Assembly (NCBI RefSeq): GCF_040049195.1
Contig: NZ_JBDZDL010000008.1
Reading direction: 5' to 3' (one strand)
Source: NCEH01 sp040049195
Lineage (GTDB): Bacteria > Pseudomonadota > Alphaproteobacteria > Rhizobiales > Xanthobacteraceae
DNA length: 64,000 bases
Numbering within the stretch: the first letter of the stretch is position 1; each line of letters begins with the position of its first letter. A program made the translations under genes and the position numbers. Shown here one piece after another: positions 20,788 through 28,500 of the stretch. Under the pieces are notes generated by a model that was not told where the DNA came from, did not search any database, and worked only from the letters and a program-made list of their open reading frames with translations.

Positions 20788-20822
20788 ATCCGGGTGTTAT
20801 TGTCAAATAATATCACCCGGAT
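20788..20822. promoter_or_regulatory. Inverted repeat after coxG, before the GIY-YIG-like gene
   Basis: Perfect 9-bp arms ATCCGGGTG (20788-20796) and CACCCGGAT (20814-20822) flank a 17-nt AT-rich centre that itself contains TTATT/AATAA. It starts 15 nt after the coxG stop. With no T-tract it is a poor intrinsic terminator; it may be an operator for the downstream gene or an mRNA 3'-end structure. Confidence 0.5.
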
Positions 20823-20863
20823 GTAATCCTCCAACGGCGCACGCGTCGATGGAGGAGCACGGC

Positions 20864-21199
20864 ATGAAAAGCGAGGCGCGGAAGGCGGCTGTCGCCGCTT
20901 ACAGGGAGCGCAAGGTTAAGGCCGGCATCTATGCCGTGCGCTGCGAGCCGACGGGCCAATGCTGGCTTGGCCGGGCGCCGGATCTTTCCACGATCCAGAA
21001 CCGCATCTGGTTCAGCCTGCGCCAGGGCGCCCATCCCCGCCGCGCGCTCCAAGCCGCCTGGAACAGCCACGGCGCCGAAGCTTTCACCTTCGCGCCGATC
21101 GAGCGTCTCGACGCCGAGGAAAGCGCCTATGTGCGCGACGCGCTGCTGAAGGAGCGACTCGACCATTGGCGCGCGCAGTTTCGCGCTGACCTCCTGTGA
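20864..21199 (+). CDS. Small GIY-YIG-like nuclease-family protein
   Basis: A 111-residue protein whose core starts KAGIYAVRCEPTGQCWLGRAPDLSTIQNRIWF, resembling the GIY-YIG fold (GIY, then a W-L-G in place of Y-I-G). The usual catalytic arginine may be in IQNR, but I cannot identify the catalytic glutamate with confidence, so activity is doubtful. Similar short stand-alone proteins are widespread and uncharacterised. GGAGGAG 7-8 nt upstream supports the ATG at 20864; an ATG at 20849 is in frame. It stands alone after the cox operon behind a 9-bp inverted repeat. Confidence 0.65.
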   Translation: MKSEARKAAVAAYRERKVKAGIYAVRCEPTGQCWLGRAPDLSTIQNRIWFSLRQGAHPRRALQAAWNSHGAEAFTFAPIERLDAEESAYVRDALLKERLDHWRAQFRADLL

Positions 21200-21342
21200 A
21201 TTCCAAATCCGGTCCGCGCGCCGCCCCGAGTGCCGCAGAGGCATGTGGCACTTCACGCGTTTTCGTCCGCCCCGACCCGCAAAAGTGCCCCGATCGGCGG
21301 TTCGAAGGTTGACTCCCCCGCCATTTCAGCCACGATCTGAAC

Positions 21343-21361
21343 ACTGAATTCCGAATTCAGT
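21343..21361. promoter_or_regulatory. Perfect 19-bp palindrome, candidate GntR operator of the binding-protein gene
   Basis: ACTGAATTC-C-GAATTCAGT, 9-bp arms around one base, 48 bp before the ATG at 21409. The core TGAATTCCGAATTCA recurs with one mismatch at 31356-31370, in front of hcmB and the divergent GntR regulator gene. A TTGACT hexamer at 21309-21314 could be the -35, placing the palindrome near the transcription start, as expected for a repressor site. Confidence 0.7.
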
Positions 21362-21408
21362 TAAGGCTCGCCAAAGCCGAAATGAAAAACATTGCCGGGA
21401 GAAACCTT

Positions 21409-22614
21409 ATGATCGCATCACGCCTCGTGATCGCAGCCTTATGTGCCGCCGTGGCCGGCCCAGCCTTGAGCCAGACCCTGCCTCCTCTCAAGATCGGCGT
21501 GCTCAACGACCGCACCGGAATCTATGCCGATTTCGCCGGTCAGGGCTCGGTCGTCGGCGCCCAGATGGCGGTGGAGGATTTCCAGAAGACCCACCCGGGC
21601 CTCAAGGTGGAGATCGTCTCCGCCGACCACCAGAACAAGGCCGACGTAGGCTCCGCCATCGCGCGCAAATGGTATGACGAGGAAGGCGTGGACATGATCG
21701 TCGACGTGCCGAATTCGGCCGTCGCGCTCGCGGTCAACGAGGTCTCGCGCGAGAAGAACAAGGTGCTCATCGTCTCGGGCGGCGGCACCTCCGACCTCAC
21801 GGGGCCGAAATGCGCGCCCAATACCATTCACTGGACGTTCGATACCTGGTCGCTCGCCCACGGCACCGGCAGCGCCATGGTGAAACGCGGCGGCGACACC
21901 TGGTTCTTCATCACCGCCGACTATGCCTTCGGCCACGCGCTGGAGCGCGACACCGCGAAGGTGGTGACGGAATCCGGCGGCAAGGTGCTCGGCAGCGCCC
22001 GCGCGCCCATGGGCGGCTCGGATTTCAGCTCCTTCCTGCTCCAGGCGCAAAGCTCCAAGGCCAAGGTGATCGGCCTCGCCAATGCGGCGGCGGACACCAC
22101 CAACACCATCAAGCAGGCCTCCGAATTCGGCATCACCCAGGGCGGCCAGAAGCTCGCCGGCCTCCTGATCTTCCTCACCGACGTGCATTCGCTCGGCCTC
22201 AAGGTGGCGCAGGGCCTGGTTCTGACCGAAGCCTTCTATTGGGACCAGAACGACGGCACCCGCGCCTTCTCCAAGCGCTTCGGCGAGCGCATGGGCGGCG
22301 CCATGCCGACCATGGTGCATGCCGGCGTTTATTCCGCCGTCACCCATTATCTGAAGGCGGTCGAAGCGGCGAAATCCAAGGAGTCCGGCAAGGTGGTCGC
22401 GCAGATGAAGGCGATCCCCACCGACGATCCGCTGTTCGGCAAGGGCGAGGTCCGCGCCGACGGCCGCCATATCCACAATATGTATCTGTTCGAGGTGAAG
22501 ACCCCGGCCGAGTCCAAGGGCGAGTGGGACATTTACAAGACCCTCGCCACCATTCCCGCGGCGGACGCCTTCCGCCCCCTCAACGAAGGCAATTGCCCGC
22601 TCGTGAAGAGCTGA
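21409..22614 (+). CDS. LivK-type ABC transporter substrate-binding protein
   Basis: A 401-residue periplasmic binding protein with a signal peptide (cleavage near ALS-QT, residue ~22) and a type I periplasmic fold: LKIGVLNDRTGIYADFAG, SADHQNKADVG, GGGTSDLTGPKC and TADYAFGHALERD. The family binds branched-chain amino acids and many aromatic or aliphatic acids. No permease or ATPase genes are adjacent, so it must use a transporter encoded elsewhere. The operator shared with the hcm cluster suggests that it captures 2-hydroxyisobutyrate or a related acid (inference). The start is the ATG at 21409 with GGGAG 8 nt upstream; an ATG at 21382 is in frame. It is closely similar to the protein at 49289-50491. 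Confidence 0.9.
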   Translation: MIASRLVIAALCAAVAGPALSQTLPPLKIGVLNDRTGIYADFAGQGSVVGAQMAVEDFQKTHPGLKVEIVSADHQNKADVGSAIARKWYDEEGVDMIVDVPNSAVALAVNEVSREKNKVLIVSGGGTSDLTGPKCAPNTIHWTFDTWSLAHGTGSAMVKRGGDTWFFITADYAFGHALERDTAKVVTESGGKVLGSARAPMGGSDFSSFLLQAQSSKAKVIGLANAAADTTNTIKQASEFGITQGGQKLAGLLIFLTDVHSLGLKVAQGLVLTEAFYWDQNDGTRAFSKRFGERMGGAMPTMVHAGVYSAVTHYLKAVEAAKSKESGKVVAQMKAIPTDDPLFGKGEVRADGRHIHNMYLFEVKTPAESKGEWDIYKTLATIPAADAFRPLNEGNCPLVKS

Positions 22615-22641
22615 GCGCCGCGCCAGAAGCCCTTGCAAGAG

Positions 22642-22672
22642 AGCCCCTTCCCGTCTCGGGAGGGGGCTTATT
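22642..22672 (+). terminator. Intrinsic terminator of the LivK-type gene
   Basis: An 11-bp stem, GCCCCTTCCCG / CGGGAGGGGGC (22643-22653 and 22657-22667, one G-U pair), with a TCT loop, followed by TTATT. It lies 28 nt after the stop codon and before the convergent membrane-protein gene. Confidence 0.8.
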
Positions 22673-22697
22673 GAATTCAAAGGCCGAGGCGCCTGGC

Positions 22698-24443
22698 CTA
22701 GACCGCGCCGCCGAGACGCCGCGCGCCGCCGAGCGGACAGGCGGAGTGCTGGTCCTCCCGCAGGATGAAGGCGCTCACCTCCGTCGGCTCCTTGAGCTTC
22801 ACATGCCCGCGCCAGCCCACTTCCTGGCGCGTCACCACAGGAATCGCCGCCGGTATATCGGGCCTCGGTCCATCGGTGAGGCCATAGCCCACAATGGTTC
22901 CGGCAGCATCGACCAGGACGATTTTCTCGGGCGCCGCGGCGCGCGCCGGGTCCCAGGCCCACCCCGTCACCCGGAAAGCGGCCTCCGGCGAACGATCCGG
23001 CACGGCCTGCGCGGCCTCGAACGCACCGAGGCAGGACGAGGCCGGCGCGATCGCGGCGTGCGCCGCGAGCGGCGTTCCCATCCAGCCCGCCCATGGGGTG
23101 GCGAACAGGGCGAGACGGTGCCGGCGCAGGATATCCGCCCGCGCGGCGACCACGTTCGGATCGAGGAAAATCTTGCCGAATTCGGCATCGTCCCGCACGT
23201 TCGAGAGGAGCGCCGTCGCGGCGCCGTTGCGGGTGACGCGCATGGCCTGGACCACGTCGTCCACATAGCGGGCGTATCCGGCCATGAGCACAAGCGCGCA
23301 CACCGCCGAAGCCGGCGCGGCGAGCCGGAGCCGGTCGGGAAGCAGGCTCCACCACAGGAACGTCAGCGCGAGCCAGAAGATCAGGCTCGGCGTCAGGTAG
23401 CGGCTGGCCAGCGCCTGGCCCACGCCGAACGTCAGCCGCCCGAGCGAGGTCAAGGCGGCGGAGGCGGCGATGAACAGGATGATATGGAGCAGCACCAGCC
23501 GCGCCGGGGTCGCATAGGACGGGCGGGCGAGCAGTACGGCGCCCGCGCCAACGCCCAGGCCGACGCCGATGCCGCCCATCACGATGGCGATCAGGTGGCG
23601 ATGGCCCTGCACGGCGGCGATCTGCACCCGCAGAAGCTCTTCCAGCGGCTGACCCAGATAGGCGAGCGTATAGCGCAGCGATTTCAGCGGCTTGAGCAGC
23701 GCGGCCAGGGGCGTCAGATCGGGATCGGGCGAGCGATAGCCGAAGAGATACAGCCCGATCAGCGCGGCCGCCACGCCCGCCAGCATGGCGATCTCCCGTC
23801 GGGGCCGGCCCAGCCAGACGGCCAGCGGCAGAAGGAGAACGCAGGCGAGAACGCCATTGGACATGGATCCCACGGCCAGGGCCGCGCACAGCGAGGCGGC
23901 GCCGACCCCAGCCCATCCCCGCACGGCGGCCAGGGACGTGAACGCGAGTGTTCCTGCAAGAAAAACCGCAAAGAATTGCGTTTGAAAACTATAGAGGAAA
24001 TTTTCCCACTGCCCCGCCCAGAACATGTATCCAAACGCGATCGCGCCCGCCAGGACCACATTTATGGTTCCACGCACCCCCGCCCAATAGACGATGGCCG
24101 TAAACGCCACGGCCTGCGCCAATTGCATCGCGATGCTTACACTATAATTAACGAGGTAAATTCCATTCGAAAAAATGTAATCGAGAATGGAAATAATCCT
24201 GAAAACGACGATACGATGCTCATTATGCTGGCTGAAGAGCTGCTCGATACAATCATCGAGGGAAAGAACCGCCCATTGATCCATGAAAGGAAGCGGGAGA
24301 TACGCATCGTACATGGCCCGCAAGGTCGTTAGGACGACCATCGGCGCACAGATGAGCGCGACCAGCGTTAGAAAATAGGAAAAAACACGATCAACCGGCA
24401 CCCCGCCCGCGCCGGATAATAATGTCATGTCTTTGGACGGCAT
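22698..24443 (-). CDS. Large polytopic membrane protein of unknown function
   Basis: A 581-residue protein. Residues ~20-430 contain about ten to twelve hydrophobic helices with a periplasmic-looking loop after the first (FMDQWAVLSLDDCIEQLFSQHNEHR). The C-terminal ~150 residues are soluble. The layout resembles GT-C-like or O-antigen-related membrane proteins of unknown function, but I recognise no catalytic motif. The 5' third (about 24100-24440) is clearly AT-richer than the surroundings, with runs such as ATAATTAACG, suggesting acquisition or relaxed codon use. An ATG at 24428 is an alternative start. The gene is monocistronic, flanked by a convergent binding-protein gene and by the end of the hcm operon. 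Confidence 0.7.
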   Translation of the reverse strand: MPSKDMTLLSGAGGVPVDRVFSYFLTLVALICAPMVVLTTLRAMYDAYLPLPFMDQWAVLSLDDCIEQLFSQHNEHRIVVFRIISILDYIFSNGIYLVNYSVSIAMQLAQAVAFTAIVYWAGVRGTINVVLAGAIAFGYMFWAGQWENFLYSFQTQFFAVFLAGTLAFTSLAAVRGWAGVGAASLCAALAVGSMSNGVLACVLLLPLAVWLGRPRREIAMLAGVAAALIGLYLFGYRSPDPDLTPLAALLKPLKSLRYTLAYLGQPLEELLRVQIAAVQGHRHLIAIVMGGIGVGLGVGAGAVLLARPSYATPARLVLLHIILFIAASAALTSLGRLTFGVGQALASRYLTPSLIFWLALTFLWWSLLPDRLRLAAPASAVCALVLMAGYARYVDDVVQAMRVTRNGAATALLSNVRDDAEFGKIFLDPNVVAARADILRRHRLALFATPWAGWMGTPLAAHAAIAPASSCLGAFEAAQAVPDRSPEAAFRVTGWAWDPARAAAPEKIVLVDAAGTIVGYGLTDGPRPDIPAAIPVVTRQEVGWRGHVKLKEPTEVSAFILREDQHSACPLGGARRLGGAV

Positions 24444-24762
24444 TTATCCCCCGATAATGTCGCTCAGTCGTATTATTGCGTGAGTCCCGTCCCGCTTTGT
24501 AGGTCTCGATCGCGCCGCACAGGCCAGACTTATTCCGGCGGCCGAGGCGATGCAACGCCTCGCCGGGCCGGGCGCTCTCTCTATTTCGCATTTGTGCGGA
24601 TTATACCGGCGGCGCCCGTCCCGTTGCGGGACGGCGGCGTTTCATGCGCGAACATGGGGAGAACGGATCGGGCGCGAATCGCTGCGGCGCGGGCGATCGC
24701 GCTTTGTTCGCCGATGCGATTTCAGGACGGGCGCGCCGGCAGAAGTGGCGCGGGAGGCCGCT
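24444..24762. other. Intergenic region with hairpins, 319 bp
   Basis: This lies between pduO (ending at 24763, minus strand) and the membrane-protein gene start. No gene is supported. It contains a perfect 8-bp hairpin CCGTCCCG-TTG-CGGGACGG (24616-24634) and a smaller one, GAGGCG-ATGCAA-CGCCTC (around 24544). Either could end the hcm-pduO transcript, though neither has a T-tract. The part nearest the membrane gene is AT-richer and probably holds its promoter. Confidence 0.5.
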
Positions 24763-25338
24763 TCAGTCCAGCGCAGTGCCGGCCGCGAGGCTCAGGGAGC
24801 GGTCGAAGCGCGGTTCGGGGCGGGCGGCGTCGCGATTGGCGGCGCGGGCAAGCAAAGCGAGGAGATCGCCCAGGCGGTTGAGATAGGCGATGCCGGCGCT
24901 GCCTGGCGCGGGCGGATCGATCTCGGCCTGCGAAACCAGCCGCCGCTCGGCCCTCCGGCACACCGCGCGGGCGACGGCGGCATGGGCCGCCGGCAGGGAG
25001 CCGCCGGGCAGCAGCGTCGCCGCCACCACCGGCAGGTCCGCTTCCAGGCGGCCGATGAGGCCGTCGAGCCGGCGCACATAGGCGGCCGACAATTGCGGCG
25101 CGCCGGGTGCCGCCACCTGCTGGAGCAGTTCGTGCACATCGTTCTGCGCGATCGCGAGCGCCTGCCCGGCATCGCCGGAGGCGCCGCCCTCGGCCAGCAC
25201 GGCGAGCCAGCCGGCGAGTTCCTCCACCGCGCCGATCAGCTCCACGGTGGGGCTGTCCTTCTCCACACGGGCGCCGGTGGCGAGGCGGGTGATGCCGCCA
25301 TCGCCGGCGGAGGTGGTCCAGTTTGCAAGACTGCTCAT
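24763..25338 (-). CDS. pduO: PduO-type ATP:cob(I)alamin adenosyltransferase
   Basis: A 191-residue enzyme that transfers the 5'-deoxyadenosyl group of ATP to cob(I)alamin, making the adenosylcobalamin needed by the mutase encoded upstream. Family features: WTTSAGDGGITRLATGARVEKDSP near the N-terminus (ATP-binding region of PduO/MMAB), GAVEELAGWL, RRAERRLV (~145-152) and YLNRLGDLLALLAR near the C-terminus. The usual TGDDG is AGDGG here. GGGAGG 6-7 nt upstream fixes the ATG at 25338. It lies 122 bp downstream of the hexapeptide-repeat gene, behind hairpins and tandem repeats, and is the last member of the B12-linked cluster. Confidence 0.87.
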   Translation of the reverse strand: MSSLANWTTSAGDGGITRLATGARVEKDSPTVELIGAVEELAGWLAVLAEGGASGDAGQALAIAQNDVHELLQQVAAPGAPQLSAAYVRRLDGLIGRLEADLPVVAATLLPGGSLPAAHAAVARAVCRRAERRLVSQAEIDPPAPGSAGIAYLNRLGDLLALLARAANRDAARPEPRFDRSLSLAAGTALD

Positions 25339-25460
25339 TCGGTCCTCCCTCGGCTGGCGCCAAGACGGCTTGCGCCAGGACGGCTTGCGCCAGGACGGCC
25401 GCCCTGTGCCGGGCGGTCCGCATGCTGGGTCGGGCGTCCTGTGCGTCAGGACTTCGCCCG
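25339..25460 (-). repeat. 15-bp tandem repeat (three copies) and stem-loops between the hexapeptide-repeat gene and pduO
   Basis: Three consecutive copies of GCGCCARGACGGCTT lie at 25357-25371, 25372-25386 and 25387-25400 (last copy incomplete). Just after the upstream gene's stop is a stem-loop, GTCCTG / CAGGAC with a 5-nt loop (25436-25452), extended by CGGGC/CGCCCG outside a TT bulge. The block may end or stabilise the hcm mRNA and set pduO expression. Confidence 0.7.
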
Positions 25461-26522
25461 TCAGGCGTCCTGCTTCACCGCCACGGCCGCGCGCAACGCG
25501 GTCTGGCTGGCGAGGAAGTCGGCCGTGTATTCGCAATAGGTGCCGATGATCCACGGGATCATGGCGCGCTTCCGGTCGTCCATGGGCGAGATCTTGCGGG
25601 CGGGCGTGCCGCCCCAGAGCCAGCCGCTTTCCAGAACCTGCCCCGGCTCGGTGCGCGCGCCCGCGGCGAGCAGCACGTCCGGCTCGAACACCGTGCCCGC
25701 CGCCACATGGCTGCCCATGCCGACCAGGACGCCGGTGCCGATGGTGCAGTTCTCCAGCACCACATTGTGGCCGATGACGGCATCGGCGGCCATGACGAAC
25801 GGCCCGTTCACGCAGCGGATGATGGTGTTGTCCTGGATGTTGGAATTGGCGCCGAGCACGATCTCGCTGTCGCCGGCATCCAGCTCGCACGAGAACAGCA
25901 CGCTGGAGTGCGCGCCCGCGCGGAACGTTCCCGCCACCGTGGAAGTGGCGGCAATGAACGTGGTTGGGTCGATATCGAGCCGCGCCGGGGCCCGGGCGGG
26001 CGCCAGCACCTCATCCGGCACCGCCCGCAGGCGGGCCGCGCGCCGCGCGATCTCGCCCGGCTCCACGGGGCGCACGGGCTTTGCCGGAATGCCGGCATAG
26101 ACCATGTTCGCCTCCAGCTTGGAACGCGGGAAGGCGACCGAGCCGGCCTCCACGATCACGCCGCTTTCCACCACCGAGCCGTCGAGGATGACGGCATCTT
26201 CCTCGATCACGCAATCGTCGCCCACCGTGCAGGCGTGCACCACGCCGTTGCGGCCCACGGTGACGCGGTCGCCGACGATGGCGGGATACAATTCATGGGC
26301 GATATGCACCGTGCCGCGATCGCCGATGAAGAAATCGGCGCCGATCTCCACCACATGCCCGTCCGCCCGCAGCAGCGCGAGCGCACCGATGGAGGCACGC
26401 GGGCCCAGCGTCACCCGGCCGATGACGGCGGAGCGTTCGCCCGCGTGCCGCAGGTCCGGCATCACCGGCCGGATGCCGTGATAGGGAAGGATGAAGGGCG
26501 GTGGGGACAGGACATCGTTCAT
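25461..26522 (-). CDS. Tandem left-handed beta-helix (gamma-carbonic-anhydrase/PaaY-like) protein
   Basis: A 353-residue protein made of two hexapeptide-repeat beta-helix modules. The first (~20-150) contains IGRVTLGPRASIGALALLRAD, IGDRGTVHIAH and VHACTVGDDCVIEEDAVIL. The second (~190-320) contains SNIQDNTIIR, IGHNVVLENCTIGTGVLVGMGS and WGGTPARK. Each resembles PaaY/CaiE-type gamma-carbonic-anhydrase homologues, which normally have one module of ~170-200 residues. Histidines such as VHIAH, VHAC and IGHN could be metal ligands. PaaY has been shown to be a thioesterase for CoA side products, so a CoA-salvage role in the hcm operon is possible (inference). The start overlaps the stop of the upstream small ORF (ATGA), with GGGAG 6 nt before. 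Confidence 0.78.
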   Translation of the reverse strand: MNDVLSPPPFILPYHGIRPVMPDLRHAGERSAVIGRVTLGPRASIGALALLRADGHVVEIGADFFIGDRGTVHIAHELYPAIVGDRVTVGRNGVVHACTVGDDCVIEEDAVILDGSVVESGVIVEAGSVAFPRSKLEANMVYAGIPAKPVRPVEPGEIARRAARLRAVPDEVLAPARAPARLDIDPTTFIAATSTVAGTFRAGAHSSVLFSCELDAGDSEIVLGANSNIQDNTIIRCVNGPFVMAADAVIGHNVVLENCTIGTGVLVGMGSHVAAGTVFEPDVLLAAGARTEPGQVLESGWLWGGTPARKISPMDDRKRAMIPWIIGTYCEYTADFLASQTALRAAVAVKQDA

Positions 26523-26809
26523 GCGGCACTCCCGAGCTGGCGATTTTGCAGGCGATCCGCCAAAGCCACGGCATCATGGGCCATGGCCTTGAGTTCGTCC
26601 TGCGCCAGCCGTGCGGCCACTTGCCCGCAGAAGGGTTCGAACTCGGTGAGATCGCCGGCCCCCAGCATCCGCGCGAAAAAATAGCGACGCAAGGCCAGCC
26701 GCTCATGGCCGCACGCGACACTATGCGCCAGAAGCAGGCGGGCGGCCGCCGCATCCCCGCCGCGCGCCCGCTGGCGCGCGGTCTTCACGTCGTCCCGCTT
26801 CAGCCGCAT
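26519..26809 (-). CDS. Small conserved-context protein of the hcm operon, unknown function
   Basis: A 96-residue protein beginning MRLKRDDVKTARQRARGG, Arg/Ala-rich and predicted mostly helical, with no membrane segment or known motif. Its ATG lies 2 nt after the hcmA stop codon, and its stop overlaps the next start, so it is translationally coupled on both sides. The tight coupling argues that it is real and works with HcmA or the hexapeptide-repeat protein. I do not recognise the family. Confidence 0.65.
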   Translation of the reverse strand: MRLKRDDVKTARQRARGGDAAAARLLLAHSVACGHERLALRRYFFARMLGAGDLTEFEPFCGQVAARLAQDELKAMAHDAVALADRLQNRQLGSAA

Positions 26810-26811
26810 GG

Positions 26812-28500
26812 TTAGAAGACCGGGGTTTCGCGATAGACGCCCCACACGGTTTTCAGCTTCTCCACGATATCGCCCATGGTGGCGCCTTCGCGCACCAGGT
26901 CGATGGTGACGGGCATGATGTTCTGCGTGTCGTCCTTGGCCACTTCGACCAGCCGTTCGAGCAAGGCGTTGACCTTCACATTGTCGCGCTCGCGGCGGAT
27001 GCGCTGGGTGCGCGAAATCTGACGCTCGGCCGTGGTGTGGTCGTAGGGATGGGTCTCGATGTCGTGGACCTCTTCCTTCTCCACCAGGGTGTTGACGCCG
27101 ATCACCGGCTTTTCGCCCGATTGCTTGCGCAGGGCGGTCTCATAGGCGAAATCGGCGACGCGCTTCTGGAACCAGCCTTCCTGGATCAGCTTGATGGTGC
27201 CGCCGCGCTCGTCCACCTCGGCGATGATGTCCATGATGCGCTTTTCATATTCGGTGGTCAGCGCCTCCACATAATAAGAGCCGCCGAGCGGGTCGATCAC
27301 CTGGGTGACGTTGCTCTCCTCCGCGATCACCTGCTGGGTGCGCAGGGCCATGCGCATGGCTTCCTCGGTGGGGATGGCGAAGGCTTCGTCGAAGCCGTTG
27401 GTGTGCAACGACTGGCAGCCGCCGAGCACCGCCGAGAGCGCCTGCAGCGCGGTGCGCACGACGTTCACCATGTATTGCGGCTTGGTGAGCGAGGCGGCGG
27501 CAGTCTGGCAATGGAAGCGCAGGCGCATGCTTTCGGGATTCTTGGCGCCGAACCGCTCCTTCATGATCTTGGCATAGCAGCGCCGCACCGCACGGAACTT
27601 CGCCACTTCCTCGAAGAAATCGGCCTGGCAGACGAAGAAGAAGGCGAGGCGCGGGGCGAACTCGTCCACATGCATGCCGGTCTTCGTCACTTCCTCCACA
27701 TAGACGATGAGGTTGGCGAGGGTGAAGGCCACCTCGTCCACCGGCGAGGAGCCGGCTTCCGAGATGTGATAGCCCGAGATGTTGATCGGGTTGTAGCGCT
27801 TCATGGTCTTGGCGCAGTGCGTGATGCAATCGCGCACGATGCGGACCGACGGCGCGATGGGATAGATATATTCCTTCTGCGCCATGTATTCCTTCAGGAT
27901 ATCCGCCTGGATGGTTCCCGAAAGCTTGTTGAGATCGTAGCCGCGCTTTTCCGCCAGCACGATATACATGGCGAGCAGGATCCAAGCAGAAGGATTGATC
28001 GTCATGGAGACCGAGATCTTCTCCAGGTCGATGCCCTCGAACAGGGCCTCCATGTCCTCCAGCGTGTCGATGGCGACGCCCTCGCGCCCCACCTCGCCCT
28101 CGCTCATGGGATGGTCGCTGTCGTAGCCCATGAGGGTCGGCATATCGAAGTCGGTCGAAATGCCGGTCTGCCCCTGGGCGATCAGATATTTGAACCGCTT
28201 GTTCGTATCCTCGCCGGTGCCGAAGCCGGCGATCTGGCGCATGGTCCAGTTGCGCGAGCGGTACATGGTGGGATATGGGCCGCGCGTGAAGGGATAGCGG
28301 CCCGGCAGGCCGATGTCCTCCGGCGGCGTCTCGGCCAGGTCGGCGGCGGTGTAGGTGCGCTTCACCGGGAAATCGCCGAGCGTGAAGAACTGCTCCTTGC
28401 GCTCTTTCTGCTTCTTCAGGAAGGCGGCGACTTCGTTTTCTTCCCAGTCGCGCACGTCATCGCTGAGCTTGGCGAGGGTGCGGGTCTCAAGCATGCTCAT
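26812..28500 (-). CDS. hcmA: 2-hydroxyisobutyryl-CoA mutase, large subunit
   Basis: The substrate-binding subunit of an adenosylcobalamin-dependent acyl-CoA mutase, 562 residues from the ATG at 28500 (AAGGA 8-9 nt upstream). It interconverts 2-hydroxyisobutyryl-CoA and (S)-3-hydroxybutyryl-CoA. The key residues are readable: RQIAGFG puts Ile at residue 90 (Tyr in methylmalonyl-CoA mutase, Phe in isobutyryl-CoA mutase), and GISTDFD puts Asp at residue 117. Ile90 and Asp117 are the residues that define the Aquincola enzyme, with identical numbering and protein length. There is no B12 domain here; it is encoded by hcmB. The start overlaps the end of meaH by 14 nt. Confidence 0.93.
   Translation of the reverse strand: MSMLETRTLAKLSDDVRDWEENEVAAFLKKQKERKEQFFTLGDFPVKRTYTAADLAETPPEDIGLPGRYPFTRGPYPTMYRSRNWTMRQIAGFGTGEDTNKRFKYLIAQGQTGISTDFDMPTLMGYDSDHPMSEGEVGREGVAIDTLEDMEALFEGIDLEKISVSMTINPSAWILLAMYIVLAEKRGYDLNKLSGTIQADILKEYMAQKEYIYPIAPSVRIVRDCITHCAKTMKRYNPINISGYHISEAGSSPVDEVAFTLANLIVYVEEVTKTGMHVDEFAPRLAFFFVCQADFFEEVAKFRAVRRCYAKIMKERFGAKNPESMRLRFHCQTAAASLTKPQYMVNVVRTALQALSAVLGGCQSLHTNGFDEAFAIPTEEAMRMALRTQQVIAEESNVTQVIDPLGGSYYVEALTTEYEKRIMDIIAEVDERGGTIKLIQEGWFQKRVADFAYETALRKQSGEKPVIGVNTLVEKEEVHDIETHPYDHTTAERQISRTQRIRRERDNVKVNALLERLVEVAKDDTQNIMPVTIDLVREGATMGDIVEKLKTVWGVYRETPVF

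Noticed and set aside
22671..22680. TTGAATTCAA palindrome as a third GntR site
   Set aside because: It lies downstream of a terminator and next to the 3' end of a convergent gene, not in a promoter, and has only one GAATTC rather than two half-sites around a centre. Single GAATTC sequences at 21198 and 39982 are rejected for the same reason.
26812..28500. Methylmalonyl-CoA or isobutyryl-CoA mutase
   Set aside because: The diagnostic residue 90 is Ile, not Tyr or Phe, and residue 117 is Asp, which indicates 2-hydroxyisobutyryl-CoA mutase.
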